This document shows, piece by piece, positions 44,954 to 54,192 of a stretch of DNA of 64,000 bases. Within the stretch, counting starts at the first letter, position 1. Every line of letters begins with the position of its first letter. A model generated the notes under the pieces. The model saw only the letters and a program-made list of their open reading frames with translations, was not told the DNA's origin and did not search any database. The stretch lies in assembly GCF_947497915.1 (NCBI RefSeq), contig NZ_CANMIJ010000001.1, positions 1,423,611-1,487,610 of the forward strand, in the 5' to 3' direction. Origin of the DNA: an uncultured Erythrobacter sp. GTDB lineage: Bacteria; Pseudomonadota; Alphaproteobacteria; Sphingomonadales; Sphingomonadaceae. Position numbers and translations under genes: made by a program.

Positions 44954-44979
44954 TTGTTCCATAAGAACAAGAGTGGAAC
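44954..44979 (-). promoter_or_regulatory. recA promoter region with LexA (SOS) box
   Basis: On the minus strand GTTCCACTCTTGTTC (44965-44979) exactly matches GTTC-N7-GTTC. The second GTTC overlaps TTGTTC, a candidate -35, seventeen bases ahead of TACATA, a weak -10-like hexamer near 44942-44947. The same bases also form a palindrome, TTGTTC-CATAA-GAACAA on the plus strand (44954-44970). The box is about 90 bases before the recA start. Confidence 0.8.
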
Positions 44980-45014
44980 ATAATTTTTCCTACAATTTTG
45001 AAAAACGCAGCGGA

Positions 45015-46646
45015 TTAGCGCGAAGAACTGCGCATTTTCCAGCGAAATTCACGCGAAGAATTGGCAGCGATTTTGATCTCTACAACTTCATATCCGTTCT
45101 TCACGCGGGTTTTTGCGCCGCGTGGCCGGATGTCCCATCGGCCCGATTCGCCCAGCTGTAGCCGGATCGTCACGTCATGGGGATTGGCGTTGCGAACTTC
45201 CGCTTCCATCTTGACCCATTTGCGCCCGTTTTCATCTGGCTCCGCATCTTCTTCGATCCGACCACAGGACACATTCACCTGATTGCTATCAGGCATTTCC
45301 AGTTCGATGTCCTGACCGCGCGCATAATCGCGCAAGTCCGTTTTTGCAGCCAGTTGGAGGCCGAAACCGCCAGGCTCATAAACCGTCATTGACCCCTGAG
45401 GGAGGGCTACGCCCAGCCCCTTATCCTCTGTATTCTTCGTAACAAGAAGCATCTCAGCCGAGCCAAATGCGCGGTCGGGATCACGCCAAGAATAGGGGCT
45501 GCATTCTCGAACATACAGAAGCCGGGCTCTCACATCCTGTTTGTTCAGGAAGGCAACCTGCTTCAGCCCTTTGGCAGATACGGTGACCCGTTCAGGAACC
45601 CTGTAGAGCTTTAGATCGCCAAGTTGTTCTTCTTCTGCCGACATAACAGAGACCGCCAAAGGAGCCTCCTGCAATGACTCACTGCGCTTCATTGCCGTAA
45701 CGACAATCACACCATCGTCAGCATACGCAGCCATTGGCGCGGGTGGAGGCGGCGGCGGAGGGGGTGGCAATGGCACAGCTGACCCCTGCTTCGTATTGCC
45801 CAAGGGATAACAGGTCAGGCGCAGCGGACGCGCAACAGGCGGGTCAGCCAGCTCTTCAAAGTCGCTTTCAACATTCAGGGTACCTGCGATCACCAAAAGC
45901 TGCGTGTTCTCAAATGACTGCCCGTTGTCATTAACAAGGCTAAGCCAGCTCAGCACGCTCATTTCAAATTCGTCGCCCTGCCCCGACTTATTGTTAAACG
46001 TCGCGATATAGTCGGCCTGCCAATCGAAACCCCAGGCGAGATATGTGAGCGTGACTTCATACGTGCCGCCGCTGTCGTCCTGTGTGTCGATTGAAAATAC
46101 CGGCTTTGCAGAGAGACCTGTTGGGACACCATCGAATGTCAGGGTTTCGGGGATGCCCGCACAGCGAACCGCCTCAAACCCGCCGTTAGATTGCAAGACA
46201 AGCCCCCCATCCGCGCGGGTTCGCACGATTGCACGTTCCGACACGGCTTGCCCGGTCGCGGGATTGGTACGTGTGATCGTAATACGATTACCCAATGCGC
46301 CGTTCACCAGCGCAGCGGGAGAGAGCAATTCGGCATTACGGTTTTTCTCTATCGTGCCGCCGGGCAATCCTGTGACGATCGCGCTGACGGCCACCATACC
46401 CTCTGCCACACCGTCAAACCGTATGGTTGATTGGCCCGCAGGCAGAGTAACAGTGCGGGTCTCGCTGATCATTGCGAAACCTTCTGGCCAGTCGGCCTCC
46501 ATCTCCTCACCCTCGCCGCGATTGGGATCGCGGTAGATCGTGACGGAAAGATCACTCGGAGCAGAAGCCTCAACCACAGCCCGATCTTGCGCAGCGGCAG
46601 GCGCGGCCATGATCGACGCGAGTAGCAGGAAAGCAGGAAAGCGCAT
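45015..46646 (-). CDS. Exported DUF4139 protein with polyproline and TonB-plug-like linker
   Basis: 543 residues, second of two tandem DUF4139 genes. A signal peptide (FPAFLLLASIMAAPAAAQ) precedes an N-terminal beta domain (from LSVTIYRDPN), DUF4139 core (TYLAWGFDWQADYIATFNN), then a linker with nine consecutive prolines (about residues 294-302) and VVTAMKRSESLQEAPLAV (about 315-332), then a C-terminal beta domain (LGDLKLYRVPERVTVSAKGLKQVAFL). Family function is unknown (name derives from a mucoidy-inhibitor relative). ATG 46646 is chosen because GGAGGG precedes it; a TTG at 46670 is rejected. Starts 21 bases downstream of its paralogue's stop. The linker oddity is discussed in findings. Confidence 0.85.
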   Translation of the reverse strand: MRFPAFLLLASIMAAPAAAQDRAVVEASAPSDLSVTIYRDPNRGEGEEMEADWPEGFAMISETRTVTLPAGQSTIRFDGVAEGMVAVSAIVTGLPGGTIEKNRNAELLSPAALVNGALGNRITITRTNPATGQAVSERAIVRTRADGGLVLQSNGGFEAVRCAGIPETLTFDGVPTGLSAKPVFSIDTQDDSGGTYEVTLTYLAWGFDWQADYIATFNNKSGQGDEFEMSVLSWLSLVNDNGQSFENTQLLVIAGTLNVESDFEELADPPVARPLRLTCYPLGNTKQGSAVPLPPPPPPPPPAPMAAYADDGVIVVTAMKRSESLQEAPLAVSVMSAEEEQLGDLKLYRVPERVTVSAKGLKQVAFLNKQDVRARLLYVRECSPYSWRDPDRAFGSAEMLLVTKNTEDKGLGVALPQGSMTVYEPGGFGLQLAAKTDLRDYARGQDIELEMPDSNQVNVSCGRIEEDAEPDENGRKWVKMEAEVRNANPHDVTIRLQLGESGRWDIRPRGAKTRVKNGYEVVEIKIAANSSREFRWKMRSSSR

Positions 46647-46666
46647 GATAAGCGTCCCTCCAGCGA

Positions 46667-48172
46667 TCAATAACGGGTTTCGAACGTGACGCGAATGACG
46701 CGCTTACCTTCTGCCGGAACCGGAACAATCCATTTGCGGCGATCATAATTGATCTGCTCGCCAACTATATCCTCGCTCACAACACGATAATCGTTCGCCC
46801 ACCAATACCGGTTGAGACCGCCTTGAGTCAGATCGACGTCGATTGCCTCGTCTTTGGCATTGGTGAGTGTGTAGCGCATGGTTGTGCGATAATATTTCTT
46901 GGGCCGCTCAACATCGACTTGTTGAACCACCTCGCCCTCTTCGATCACACGATAACGCGCGGAACGCTCCCATTCGGAAGAGGTGATTGTCTCGCGCTTT
47001 TCGACTTCGGCCTGAACCGTGATGTCAAACGCATCGCCCGTGGCCAGCGACAATTCGCTGCCCATGGGGGTGTGGCCAATTCGGTTTTCACCGATGAATT
47101 GCGGCGTACCTTGGCTGTCGCGCTGATAAAACCGCACCGTGCCTGCGGGAAGTGCGTCACCGAGCCCCTGATTGCGGGAGGACGAGAACGAAATCGCACT
47201 CGTCACATTGATGGGATTGCTGTCATTCGACATCCAGCCAACATTGCGGGTGTAAACCTTACGCGCGGGCACGCCTTGAACGTCGAGGAAGCTCACCTGC
47301 TTCGTCTGAGCGTTGGCAATCGTTGTCCGGCCCTCGATTGGATAAAGATAGAAATCGCCAAGCCGTTCGCGATTGGCACTTTCAGTGCCGGGATTGATCC
47401 GGCCACGCGAACTGCCAAAGCCGCGACCACGTGAACCGTTTGGATTGCCAGCGACGAGCAGCGTATCTGCCTGATGAAAAGTGGTGCCGCTTTGATTGGT
47501 CAGCGTGACCCAGCCCTGCATATCAATCGTGTCGGTATCTTCGTTGTAAAGCGCAACATAATCCGACGACCAGCCAAGGCCGCTGGAAAGATAGCGCAGC
47601 GAAACCGGACGAGTGCCGGCGCGGGTGCTGTCGATATTGACCGAAAGCGTAGGCCGGGCGCGCAGATTGGTCGGAACACGGTCAAAGATGACGCGCACAG
47701 GCAGCCCATCATCGCGCAGCACTTCGATCCGGCTGCCAATCCGCACAACCACACCGCCAGCCGTGGACAGCACCGTCGCACGTTCGCGCGTTTCCGTCCC
47801 AGTCGCGGGATTGGTGCGTAGCAGCGTGACCGTTTGGCCGATGGCTTTTTCCATCAGCTTGGTCGGGGTCAGCAGATCGAAATCGAAGTTCTGTTCGATG
47901 ATTGTGGTGTTCGGGGAATAGAAGCTGAGCGTTTGCGGTTGGATGCGCGCGGACACGTCGGGGAATTCAACCTTGCTGCGGCCTTGTTCAATATCGAGCT
48001 GCCGTATGTCCTGGACCAGCGCCAGATTGTTGTTGTAAATCGTGACCGAGACATCGCCTTGTGCGCTTTCATCGGGGTCAGGCGCACTTTGCGATGCCGC
48101 GCCAACTGATACGAGTGCAGTCGCGCTCAACGCAGCAATCTTTGCAGCGTGCAGATATGTCTTGGTATTCAT
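46667..48172 (-). CDS. Exported DUF4139 protein (first of pair)
   Basis: 501 residues. Signal peptide (LHAAKIAALSATALVSVGAA), then DVSVTIYNNNLALVQDIRQL, the DUF4139 core YLSSGLGWSSDYVALYNEDT and a C-terminal beta domain ending RRKWIVPVPAEGKRVIRVTF. In place of the paralogue's polyproline linker it has a Gly/Arg-rich one (RGRGFGSSRGR) just before LGDFYLYPIEGRTTI. Start ATG 48172 is set by GGGGAGGG eight bases upstream; the ten-codon extension has no site. The pair is one operon. Upstream cckA is on the same strand, 104 bases away, with no terminator identified between. Confidence 0.87.
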   Translation of the reverse strand: MNTKTYLHAAKIAALSATALVSVGAASQSAPDPDESAQGDVSVTIYNNNLALVQDIRQLDIEQGRSKVEFPDVSARIQPQTLSFYSPNTTIIEQNFDFDLLTPTKLMEKAIGQTVTLLRTNPATGTETRERATVLSTAGGVVVRIGSRIEVLRDDGLPVRVIFDRVPTNLRARPTLSVNIDSTRAGTRPVSLRYLSSGLGWSSDYVALYNEDTDTIDMQGWVTLTNQSGTTFHQADTLLVAGNPNGSRGRGFGSSRGRINPGTESANRERLGDFYLYPIEGRTTIANAQTKQVSFLDVQGVPARKVYTRNVGWMSNDSNPINVTSAISFSSSRNQGLGDALPAGTVRFYQRDSQGTPQFIGENRIGHTPMGSELSLATGDAFDITVQAEVEKRETITSSEWERSARYRVIEEGEVVQQVDVERPKKYYRTTMRYTLTNAKDEAIDVDLTQGGLNRYWWANDYRVVSEDIVGEQINYDRRKWIVPVPAEGKRVIRVTFETRY

Positions 48173-48275
48173 GATTGACCCTCCCCAGCGTTCTTGCCTC
48201 ATACGATAACGCGTAAAGCAATATGCGCAATGAACAGCGTTCAGGCTACAGGTTCATGAAAATTGTGGCCGGAAT

Positions 48276-50771
48276 TCAGGATGATGCCGATTTTGACTTT
48301 GCCGCATGCATGATGCCGCTCACTTTATCGCTGATTGCAGACACGCTGAATGGCTTGGCGATAAAGTGCATATCTTCAATATCGATATCATTGCGCAGCT
48401 GCTCTTCGGCGTAACCCGACATGAACAGCACGGGCATATCCGGCAGGCGTGAACGGATCTCTCGCACCATGGCTGGCCCGTCCATTCCCGGCATCACAAC
48501 GTCGCTCACGACAAGATCAAATTGGCCGCCGTCTGTGATTGCCTCCAGCCCCTCTTCTCCGCCAGGGCAAGCCGTGACTTCGTAACCCGCACGCGCGAGC
48601 GCACGCTCGGCCACAGCGCGAACCATGTCCTCATCCTCGACCAACAGAATTCTGCCGCCTGCCGACCATTCAGACGAGACAGGCTCTGGAATGTCGCGCC
48701 GCTTTGGCGCTTCGCCGCGGTGAACCGGGAAATAGACGGTGAAACGCGCGCCTGTTTGCCGGCCATTTGCATCGCTCAAATTGTCGGCGAACAGAAAACC
48801 GCCCGATTGTTTTACGATGCCATAGGCGGTCGACAGACCAAGGCCCGTGCCCTTGCCCTGCTCTTTGGTGGTGAAGAACGGTTCAAACAGTTTTGGCAGC
48901 ACTGCTGCCGGGATACCGCCGCCGGTGTCTTGGACGATAAGCACGGTATAGTCGGCAGAAGGAAGCACCTCAGAGCCGAGCTTCATCACCTCGTTGGCTT
49001 TAATACTGCGGGTCAAAAGCGAGATACGCCCTGCACCGCTTTTGGTGTTCGATTGGATCGCGTCGCGCGCATTGACGGCAAGGTTCATGATAACCTGCTC
49101 AAGCTGCTGAGGGTCGGCGCGCACCGCCCCCAGATTGCGATCATGTTGAACGAAATACGTAATCTTCTCACCAAGGAGACGCTTGATAAGCGGCCCCACT
49201 TCGCTGACCACGTCGGGCAGCTGCAGAATTTCAGGCCGCAATGTTTGCTGACGCGAAAATGCGAGCAATTGGCGGGTCAGGGACGCAGCGCGGTTTGAAT
49301 TGGCGCGGATCTGTTGAATGTCATCATAGTCGCTGTCGCCCGGCGTATGCCGCAGCAGCATAAGATCGCAGGTGCCGATGATAGCGGTGAGGACATTGTT
49401 AAAGTCATGCGCAACACCGCCAGCGAGCTGACCGACGGCTTGCATTTTTGTGGCCTGAGCAACCTGACGTTTAAGCTGCGCTTCCTCGCTGGAATCGGTC
49501 AGACTAAGCAGCACCGCAGCCTCTCCCAACCCGCGCACACCGGCAAGGCCGAGCGACACCGTTTCTTCAGGCTGAGATACGAGACGAACGGGTAGATCGC
49601 CGCTTGTCGAGGGTCCGCGCCCATGGCGTCGGACTGCATCGGACATCGCAGCTTTATCTTCGCGCACAACCAGATCGGTCGGGAAGGCCGGCAGCCCTTT
49701 GCCTTCGCGTTCGACCGAGCGGAGGAATGCCTCATTCCCGAAGAGGAAGCGTCCGTCCCGGTCTGTCATCGCGAGACCCAGCGGCAATTGAGCAAGCAAC
49801 GCCTCAAGCTGGGCGACGCCCGCCTGCGCGGACCCTTCCCAGCCGCCGCCAATGCCGACGCCGCTATCAATCAATAACATCAATGTCGCCGCGGCATCCG
49901 GGTTTGCCTTGCGAGAATTCGCAGGATCGAGCAGCGGCACGTCGACGAGCGTTTGCGGCGTGCCCCCGCGCCCCTCACGGGTGAAGAAGATGCGGTCACG
50001 GTCATCAGAGCGCAGGAACGATACGAAGTCCTGCCCTGCCAATGTCGCCGAGTTATCGCCAGCAGCGCGTTCGGCAAAGCCAGCACTCACCGACCTTACA
50101 ACGCCGCCCGCTGTTGTGATGACAGTTTCGATACCGGCGCGGCTGAGCATTCGGCCAAATGGCCCGGACAAATCGAGATCATCGACGCTATCGCCGTTCT
50201 CAGCCGCCAGCTTCACAAAACGCCAGATCAGGTGATCTTCGCCTCTGCCAGCGCGTTTCACATTGACGCGCCAAGCCTCTGCCGTGGACGAGGTGACAAG
50301 CTCATCAAGCTGCCCGGCTCCATCCCGCCAAGCCTCGCGGGCAAGTCGCGTCATCGCTTCGAGTTCTGCGCGCTCCAGCGGCAAAGACGGCGGCGCGCTG
50401 CCCAAACCGAATGCGCTCACAAACGCGGTGTTCGCGCAGACCATGCGGTTGGCCCGGTCAGTTATTGCGATAGCGGTGCCATCGCCCTCGCTCTCGATCG
50501 CAGCAAAAGTCACCGCCCAATCGGGCGCAGTATCCGATGCCGCGTCTGGTTCTGTCCGAACCCGATCGAATACAAAGATACCGCCAAGCAGCACGCCCAG
50601 TCCAAGCGCGTAAGCAAGCGTGATCACCCAATCGGATGTCACCGCAAATAGCAGCAACGCACTCACGACAAGGCCAGCCGCGAGAGCGCCCAGCATGACG
50701 GGGGCATTCCCGGTCAATGGGCCGCTTGCCGCGTTGGCAATTTCTGATTTTGTTTTATTCAGTCCGATCAA
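48276..50771 (-). CDS. cckA: Hybrid sensor histidine kinase CckA
   Basis: 831 residues. Two N-terminal membrane helices (about residues 27-68), two or three PAS-like regions (about 90-400), a HisKA domain with the phospho-His in [16 protein letters not shown] (about residue 456), an HATPase domain (N box [11 protein letters not shown] box [22 protein letters not shown]) and a C-terminal receiver with Asp in [13 protein letters not shown] (about residue 755). This architecture and the HDFNN/DLMLLRH pattern are those of Caulobacter CckA, the top kinase of the CtrA cell-cycle phosphorelay through ChpT. It is longer than Caulobacter's 691 residues. The frame opens with TTG (50769-50771) and has no strong ribosome site, so the start is uncertain. 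Confidence 0.93.
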   Translation of the reverse strand: MIGLNKTKSEIANAASGPLTGNAPVMLGALAAGLVVSALLLFAVTSDWVITLAYALGLGVLLGGIFVFDRVRTEPDAASDTAPDWAVTFAAIESEGDGTAIAITDRANRMVCANTAFVSAFGLGSAPPSLPLERAELEAMTRLAREAWRDGAGQLDELVTSSTAEAWRVNVKRAGRGEDHLIWRFVKLAAENGDSVDDLDLSGPFGRMLSRAGIETVITTAGGVVRSVSAGFAERAAGDNSATLAGQDFVSFLRSDDRDRIFFTREGRGGTPQTLVDVPLLDPANSRKANPDAAATLMLLIDSGVGIGGGWEGSAQAGVAQLEALLAQLPLGLAMTDRDGRFLFGNEAFLRSVEREGKGLPAFPTDLVVREDKAAMSDAVRRHGRGPSTSGDLPVRLVSQPEETVSLGLAGVRGLGEAAVLLSLTDSSEEAQLKRQVAQATKMQAVGQLAGGVAHDFNNVLTAIIGTCDLMLLRHTPGDSDYDDIQQIRANSNRAASLTRQLLAFSRQQTLRPEILQLPDVVSEVGPLIKRLLGEKITYFVQHDRNLGAVRADPQQLEQVIMNLAVNARDAIQSNTKSGAGRISLLTRSIKANEVMKLGSEVLPSADYTVLIVQDTGGGIPAAVLPKLFEPFFTTKEQGKGTGLGLSTAYGIVKQSGGFLFADNLSDANGRQTGARFTVYFPVHRGEAPKRRDIPEPVSSEWSAGGRILLVEDEDMVRAVAERALARAGYEVTACPGGEEGLEAITDGGQFDLVVSDVVMPGMDGPAMVREIRSRLPDMPVLFMSGYAEEQLRNDIDIEDMHFIAKPFSVSAISDKVSGIMHAAKSKSASS

Positions 50772-50818
50772 CTGACCACAATCCCGCTAAGCGCTTCGCA
50801 ATATTCGCGTCTGAGACC

Positions 50819-51415
50819 TTAGTTGGCGTTCAAGCGCTGGTCGAGACGGGCTTCCATTCGTTTCAGACGTTTTGCCCGCCTACGTGAAACAAGGATTCGC
50901 CAGATCGCACTCGATAGCAGGTATCCTGCCGCAGAAGAGACAATAGCAAGCACGAGAAAGCCGACAACGGTGACCCCTGCGACTTGAAAGGCGTCGATTA
51001 CCCATTGCCAGTCGCCGCTTTCCAATTGCTCAGACGCGACGCCGGTGGTGGCCTTATCAATCCGCAGCATAAACGCGCCAACCCGGTTCGCTAACACAGC
51101 CCAGAACGGGATGGTGAAAGGGTTGGTGACAAAGGTGACTAGCGCAGCAAGCGGCACATTGGCCCGCGAAGGAAGCGCAAGGAATGCAGCTAGGAATATC
51201 TGTCCGACCGGGATTATAAAGGCGGAGAACAATCCCAGCGCGACACCGCGCGGGACAGAACGGCGTGTAAAACGCCAGAGTTCTGGTGTCAGGAACCGGT
51301 GGGCAATCGGCCGCAAATATTTGTTGCGTGCCATCTCTTCACGCTTGGGCATGTATTTACGAAACATGTCCGCTGCCCAAGTCTTGGAAGTAGGAAAGAA
51401 TTGCCCGAATTTCAT
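50819..51415 (-). CDS. DUF2062 membrane protein
   Basis: 198 residues. N-terminal basic segment, then DUF2062 motifs RSVPRGVALGLFSAFIIPVG (amphipathic plus membrane), FLALPSRANVPLAALVTF and VTNPFTIPFWAVLANRVG, followed by two further helices and an Arg/Lys-rich C-terminus. Function unknown; the family often adjoins cell-envelope or cell-cycle genes. In sphingomonads it commonly stands between smpB and cckA (family knowledge), as here. Gap to cckA is 47 bases, so co-transcription is likely. Confidence 0.85.
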   Translation of the reverse strand: MKFGQFFPTSKTWAADMFRKYMPKREEMARNKYLRPIAHRFLTPELWRFTRRSVPRGVALGLFSAFIIPVGQIFLAAFLALPSRANVPLAALVTFVTNPFTIPFWAVLANRVGAFMLRIDKATTGVASEQLESGDWQWVIDAFQVAGVTVVGFLVLAIVSSAAGYLLSSAIWRILVSRRRAKRLKRMEARLDQRLNAN

Positions 51416-51561
51416 ATCTGACAGCCGCCTTTGAGCGTCTGCGGGCGCAGGCGCAAGTGTATCAGGCGGGGATAAAGACTGTCATCCATACTCGTATCAT
51501 ATGGGTAACCATAGCCGTGTGACCAGAGCGTGAATCGCCTTCATAAAAAATGTTCTGGGAT

Positions 51562-52044
51562 TTAGCTGCGATCTCGCATCAATCGGGCCTTATCCCTCTT
51601 CCAATCGCGGTCTTTGATTGTCGCGCGCTTGTCATGCGCCTGCTTACCCTTGGCTAGCGCCAGTTCAACCTTCGCTCGGCCTTGACCGTTGAAGTAAAGC
51701 GAGAGCGGAACAAGCGTCATGCCTTTGCGCTCAACCGCGCCGAACATCTTGTTAATCTCCCGCGCATTCAACAACAGCTTTCGCGGACGGCGGGGCTCGT
51801 GGTTTAGCCGGTTGCCGTGGCTATATTCCGGGATATTGGAATTGATCAGCCAAACTTGCCCATCTTTTACCTCGGCATAGCTTTCGGCAATCGTCGCCTC
51901 GCCTGCCCGTAATGCTTTCACTTCGGTGCCATGCAGCGCGATGCCCGCTTCGAATTTGTCCTCGATATGATAATCGAACCGTGCGCGGCGATTTTCCGCG
52001 ACGGTTTTCTGTTTATCAAAAACGGTTGGTTTCGGGCGTGCCAT
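51562..52044 (-). CDS. smpB: SsrA-binding protein SmpB
   Basis: 160 residues, partner of tmRNA in rescuing stalled ribosomes. Standard features: [53 protein letters not shown] and the basic C-terminal tail [14 protein letters not shown]. Start at ATG 52044 (MARPKPT); a TTG four codons earlier is unneeded. tmRNA itself was not found in the window. Confidence 0.96.
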   Translation of the reverse strand: MARPKPTVFDKQKTVAENRRARFDYHIEDKFEAGIALHGTEVKALRAGEATIAESYAEVKDGQVWLINSNIPEYSHGNRLNHEPRRPRKLLLNAREINKMFGAVERKGMTLVPLSLYFNGQGRAKVELALAKGKQAHDKRATIKDRDWKRDKARLMRDRS

Positions 52045-52158
52045 AGTCGGTGCCAAATAGGCATTGTTGCGCGTTTGGCAAAGGCTTGTGTCGAACTCAT
52101 CTTTTTGTGAATAGGGTCACATATGACTGCAGAGCATTTTTGAAGGGTCTCGATTTCA

Positions 52159-54111
52159 ATGCGTTCACTATTGTTTGCGGCAAGCGCCGCGCTTGCTTTG
52201 GCTGTTCCCGCCAGCTCAGCTCTCGCGCAAGAATTCACGCCGCCGCCGGTTGAAACTTACGGAGAATTGGCAGCGATTGAGGAGGCAATCCTCTCGCCGA
52301 GCGGCACCTACACCGCTCTACTGATGACAACCCGAGGTGACCGGGTCATCACAATCCTTGATGCGAGAGGCGCGCCGGTAAAGCAGCTCGCCGTTGGTGA
52401 TGCCAAAGTGCGCGGGATCGAGTGGGTCGGCGAAGAAGCCATATTGCTTTTGCGGACAGAGACAGACCGCACCGTTTCACGCAGAGGCAGCCGGAAAATC
52501 GAATTTTGGCGCGGCAATGTCATCCCGCTTGATGACAATGCGCAAGTCGTCTCGATCTTCGCGAACCAACGTTACGTGGCAAACGCGATTCTTGGCTTCA
52601 AAGGCATTCGGCAGGTAGATGGCCGCTGGAAAGGGTATTTCGGAGGACTCCGCAAAGGCCGCAAATCTGGTGAGAAGATGCGCGTTCTGGATCGCTCGCC
52701 CGCACTTTATGAGGTCGATTTGATGACCGGCGAAGTCGATCAGATCGGCTACCCGCCTGACTATCCGACCTTGCGCGATTGGATTGTCGATGCATCGGGG
52801 AAAATCGCTGCGACGCTCAATATCAATGAGCAGAACGGCAATTGGAGAATAGAAAACGCCGATGGCAAAACTATCGCCAAGGGCAATCAGCCGCGCGGCG
52901 AGGTAAGCCTGCGCGGATTGGCACCCGACGGCTCCGGCATCGTATATTCGCGCTATGATGACGAAGCCGAAACGGCGCGATTTATAAATGTTTCGCAAGA
53001 CGGCTCCGCAGCCGAGGAATTGTGGGAAGACATCCAATTGTCAGAATTGGTGAAAGACCCACGGACCGGATCGATCATCGGCGTGCTTAGCACCGATGAA
53101 GAGTACAGTTTGCACAGCGATGCGATGCAGGATCGCTTTCAAAAAGTTCTCGATATCTTCAGCCGCCGCAAAGGCATTGGCTTTGACATCACAGGTTTTG
53201 ACGCAGGTCTCAACACGATGGTTATCGCAACCAGCGGCAATTATGACAGCGGAACGTGGTACCGCGTTGATACAAACACCGGTGCGAGAGCCATTCTGGG
53301 CCTTGAGCGGCCATCCATCCAAGGCACCGCCATCGGGCAGGTTTCCGAATTCGAATATGAAGCGCAAGACGGCCTAGAAATTCGCGGTATCCTCACCCTT
53401 CCTCCCGGCAAAGAAGCCAAGAACTTGCCCGCAATCATTCTGCCGCATGGCGGGCCCGTTGCGCGCGACGAGCTTGGCTTTGACTGGTGGGCGCAGGCTT
53501 TTGCATCGCGCGGATATGCCGTGCTGCAGCCCAACTTCCGCGGCTCAACAGGGCGCGGCGCTGAATTCGTCAATGCCGGAGACGGTGAATGGGGCGGCAA
53601 AATGCAGACCGATAAGTCTGACGGGCTCAAAGCCCTTGCCGAGGCCGGGATCGTTGATGCCAGCCGCGCATGCATCGTCGGTGCCAGTTACGGCGGATAC
53701 GGGGCGCTTGCCGGCGTCACCATCGAAAACGGCGTTTATCGCTGCGCGGTGTCCGTCAACGGCGTAAGCGATTTGAAATCACTGCTCGATTGGAGGATCA
53801 CCGGATCGCGCGATATCTTCCGCCGCGCAGCGGATCGTCAGTTTGGCAAAGATACCGATCTTGACGCGATCTCTCCGTCAAAACTCGGCAAAAAGGCAAG
53901 CGCACCCGTGCTCCTTATTCATGGCCGCGATGATACAGTTGTGCCTTATGCGCAGTCGGTCTTGATGGAAGACGCCCTGAAAGATGCAGGCAAATCGGTT
54001 AAACTGGTCACTTTGGATGGAGAGGATCACTACCTTTCACAGCCCGCCACTCGCAAGAGGATGCTGAGCGAGGCAATCGCCTTTGTCGAAGAGCACAATC
54101 CAGCAAATTAG
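52159..54111 (+). CDS. Secreted S9 family peptidase (prolyl oligopeptidase-like)
   Basis: 650 residues. Signal peptide (SLLFAASAALALAVPASSALA, cleavage near residue 24), a beta-propeller-like N-terminal half and a C-terminal alpha/beta-hydrolase domain. The triad is visible: Ser near residue 512 (GASYGGYGAL), Asp near 592 (HGRDDTVVPYAQS) and His near 624 (GEDHYLSQP). Such dipeptidyl-peptidase-like enzymes cleave short peptides in the periplasm for nutrient use. It is divergent from smpB. AGGG about twelve bases upstream of the ATG. Confidence 0.92.
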   Translation: MRSLLFAASAALALAVPASSALAQEFTPPPVETYGELAAIEEAILSPSGTYTALLMTTRGDRVITILDARGAPVKQLAVGDAKVRGIEWVGEEAILLLRTETDRTVSRRGSRKIEFWRGNVIPLDDNAQVVSIFANQRYVANAILGFKGIRQVDGRWKGYFGGLRKGRKSGEKMRVLDRSPALYEVDLMTGEVDQIGYPPDYPTLRDWIVDASGKIAATLNINEQNGNWRIENADGKTIAKGNQPRGEVSLRGLAPDGSGIVYSRYDDEAETARFINVSQDGSAAEELWEDIQLSELVKDPRTGSIIGVLSTDEEYSLHSDAMQDRFQKVLDIFSRRKGIGFDITGFDAGLNTMVIATSGNYDSGTWYRVDTNTGARAILGLERPSIQGTAIGQVSEFEYEAQDGLEIRGILTLPPGKEAKNLPAIILPHGGPVARDELGFDWWAQAFASRGYAVLQPNFRGSTGRGAEFVNAGDGEWGGKMQTDKSDGLKALAEAGIVDASRACIVGASYGGYGALAGVTIENGVYRCAVSVNGVSDLKSLLDWRITGSRDIFRRAADRQFGKDTDLDAISPSKLGKKASAPVLLIHGRDDTVVPYAQSVLMEDALKDAGKSVKLVTLDGEDHYLSQPATRKRMLSEAIAFVEEHNPAN

Positions 54112-54192
54112 CACTCTACCCTCGACGGGAAATTCCAGGCGAGTAAGGCACAATCAGAGGCGCGCAGCATTGGCGCAGCCGGAGAATGTTTC

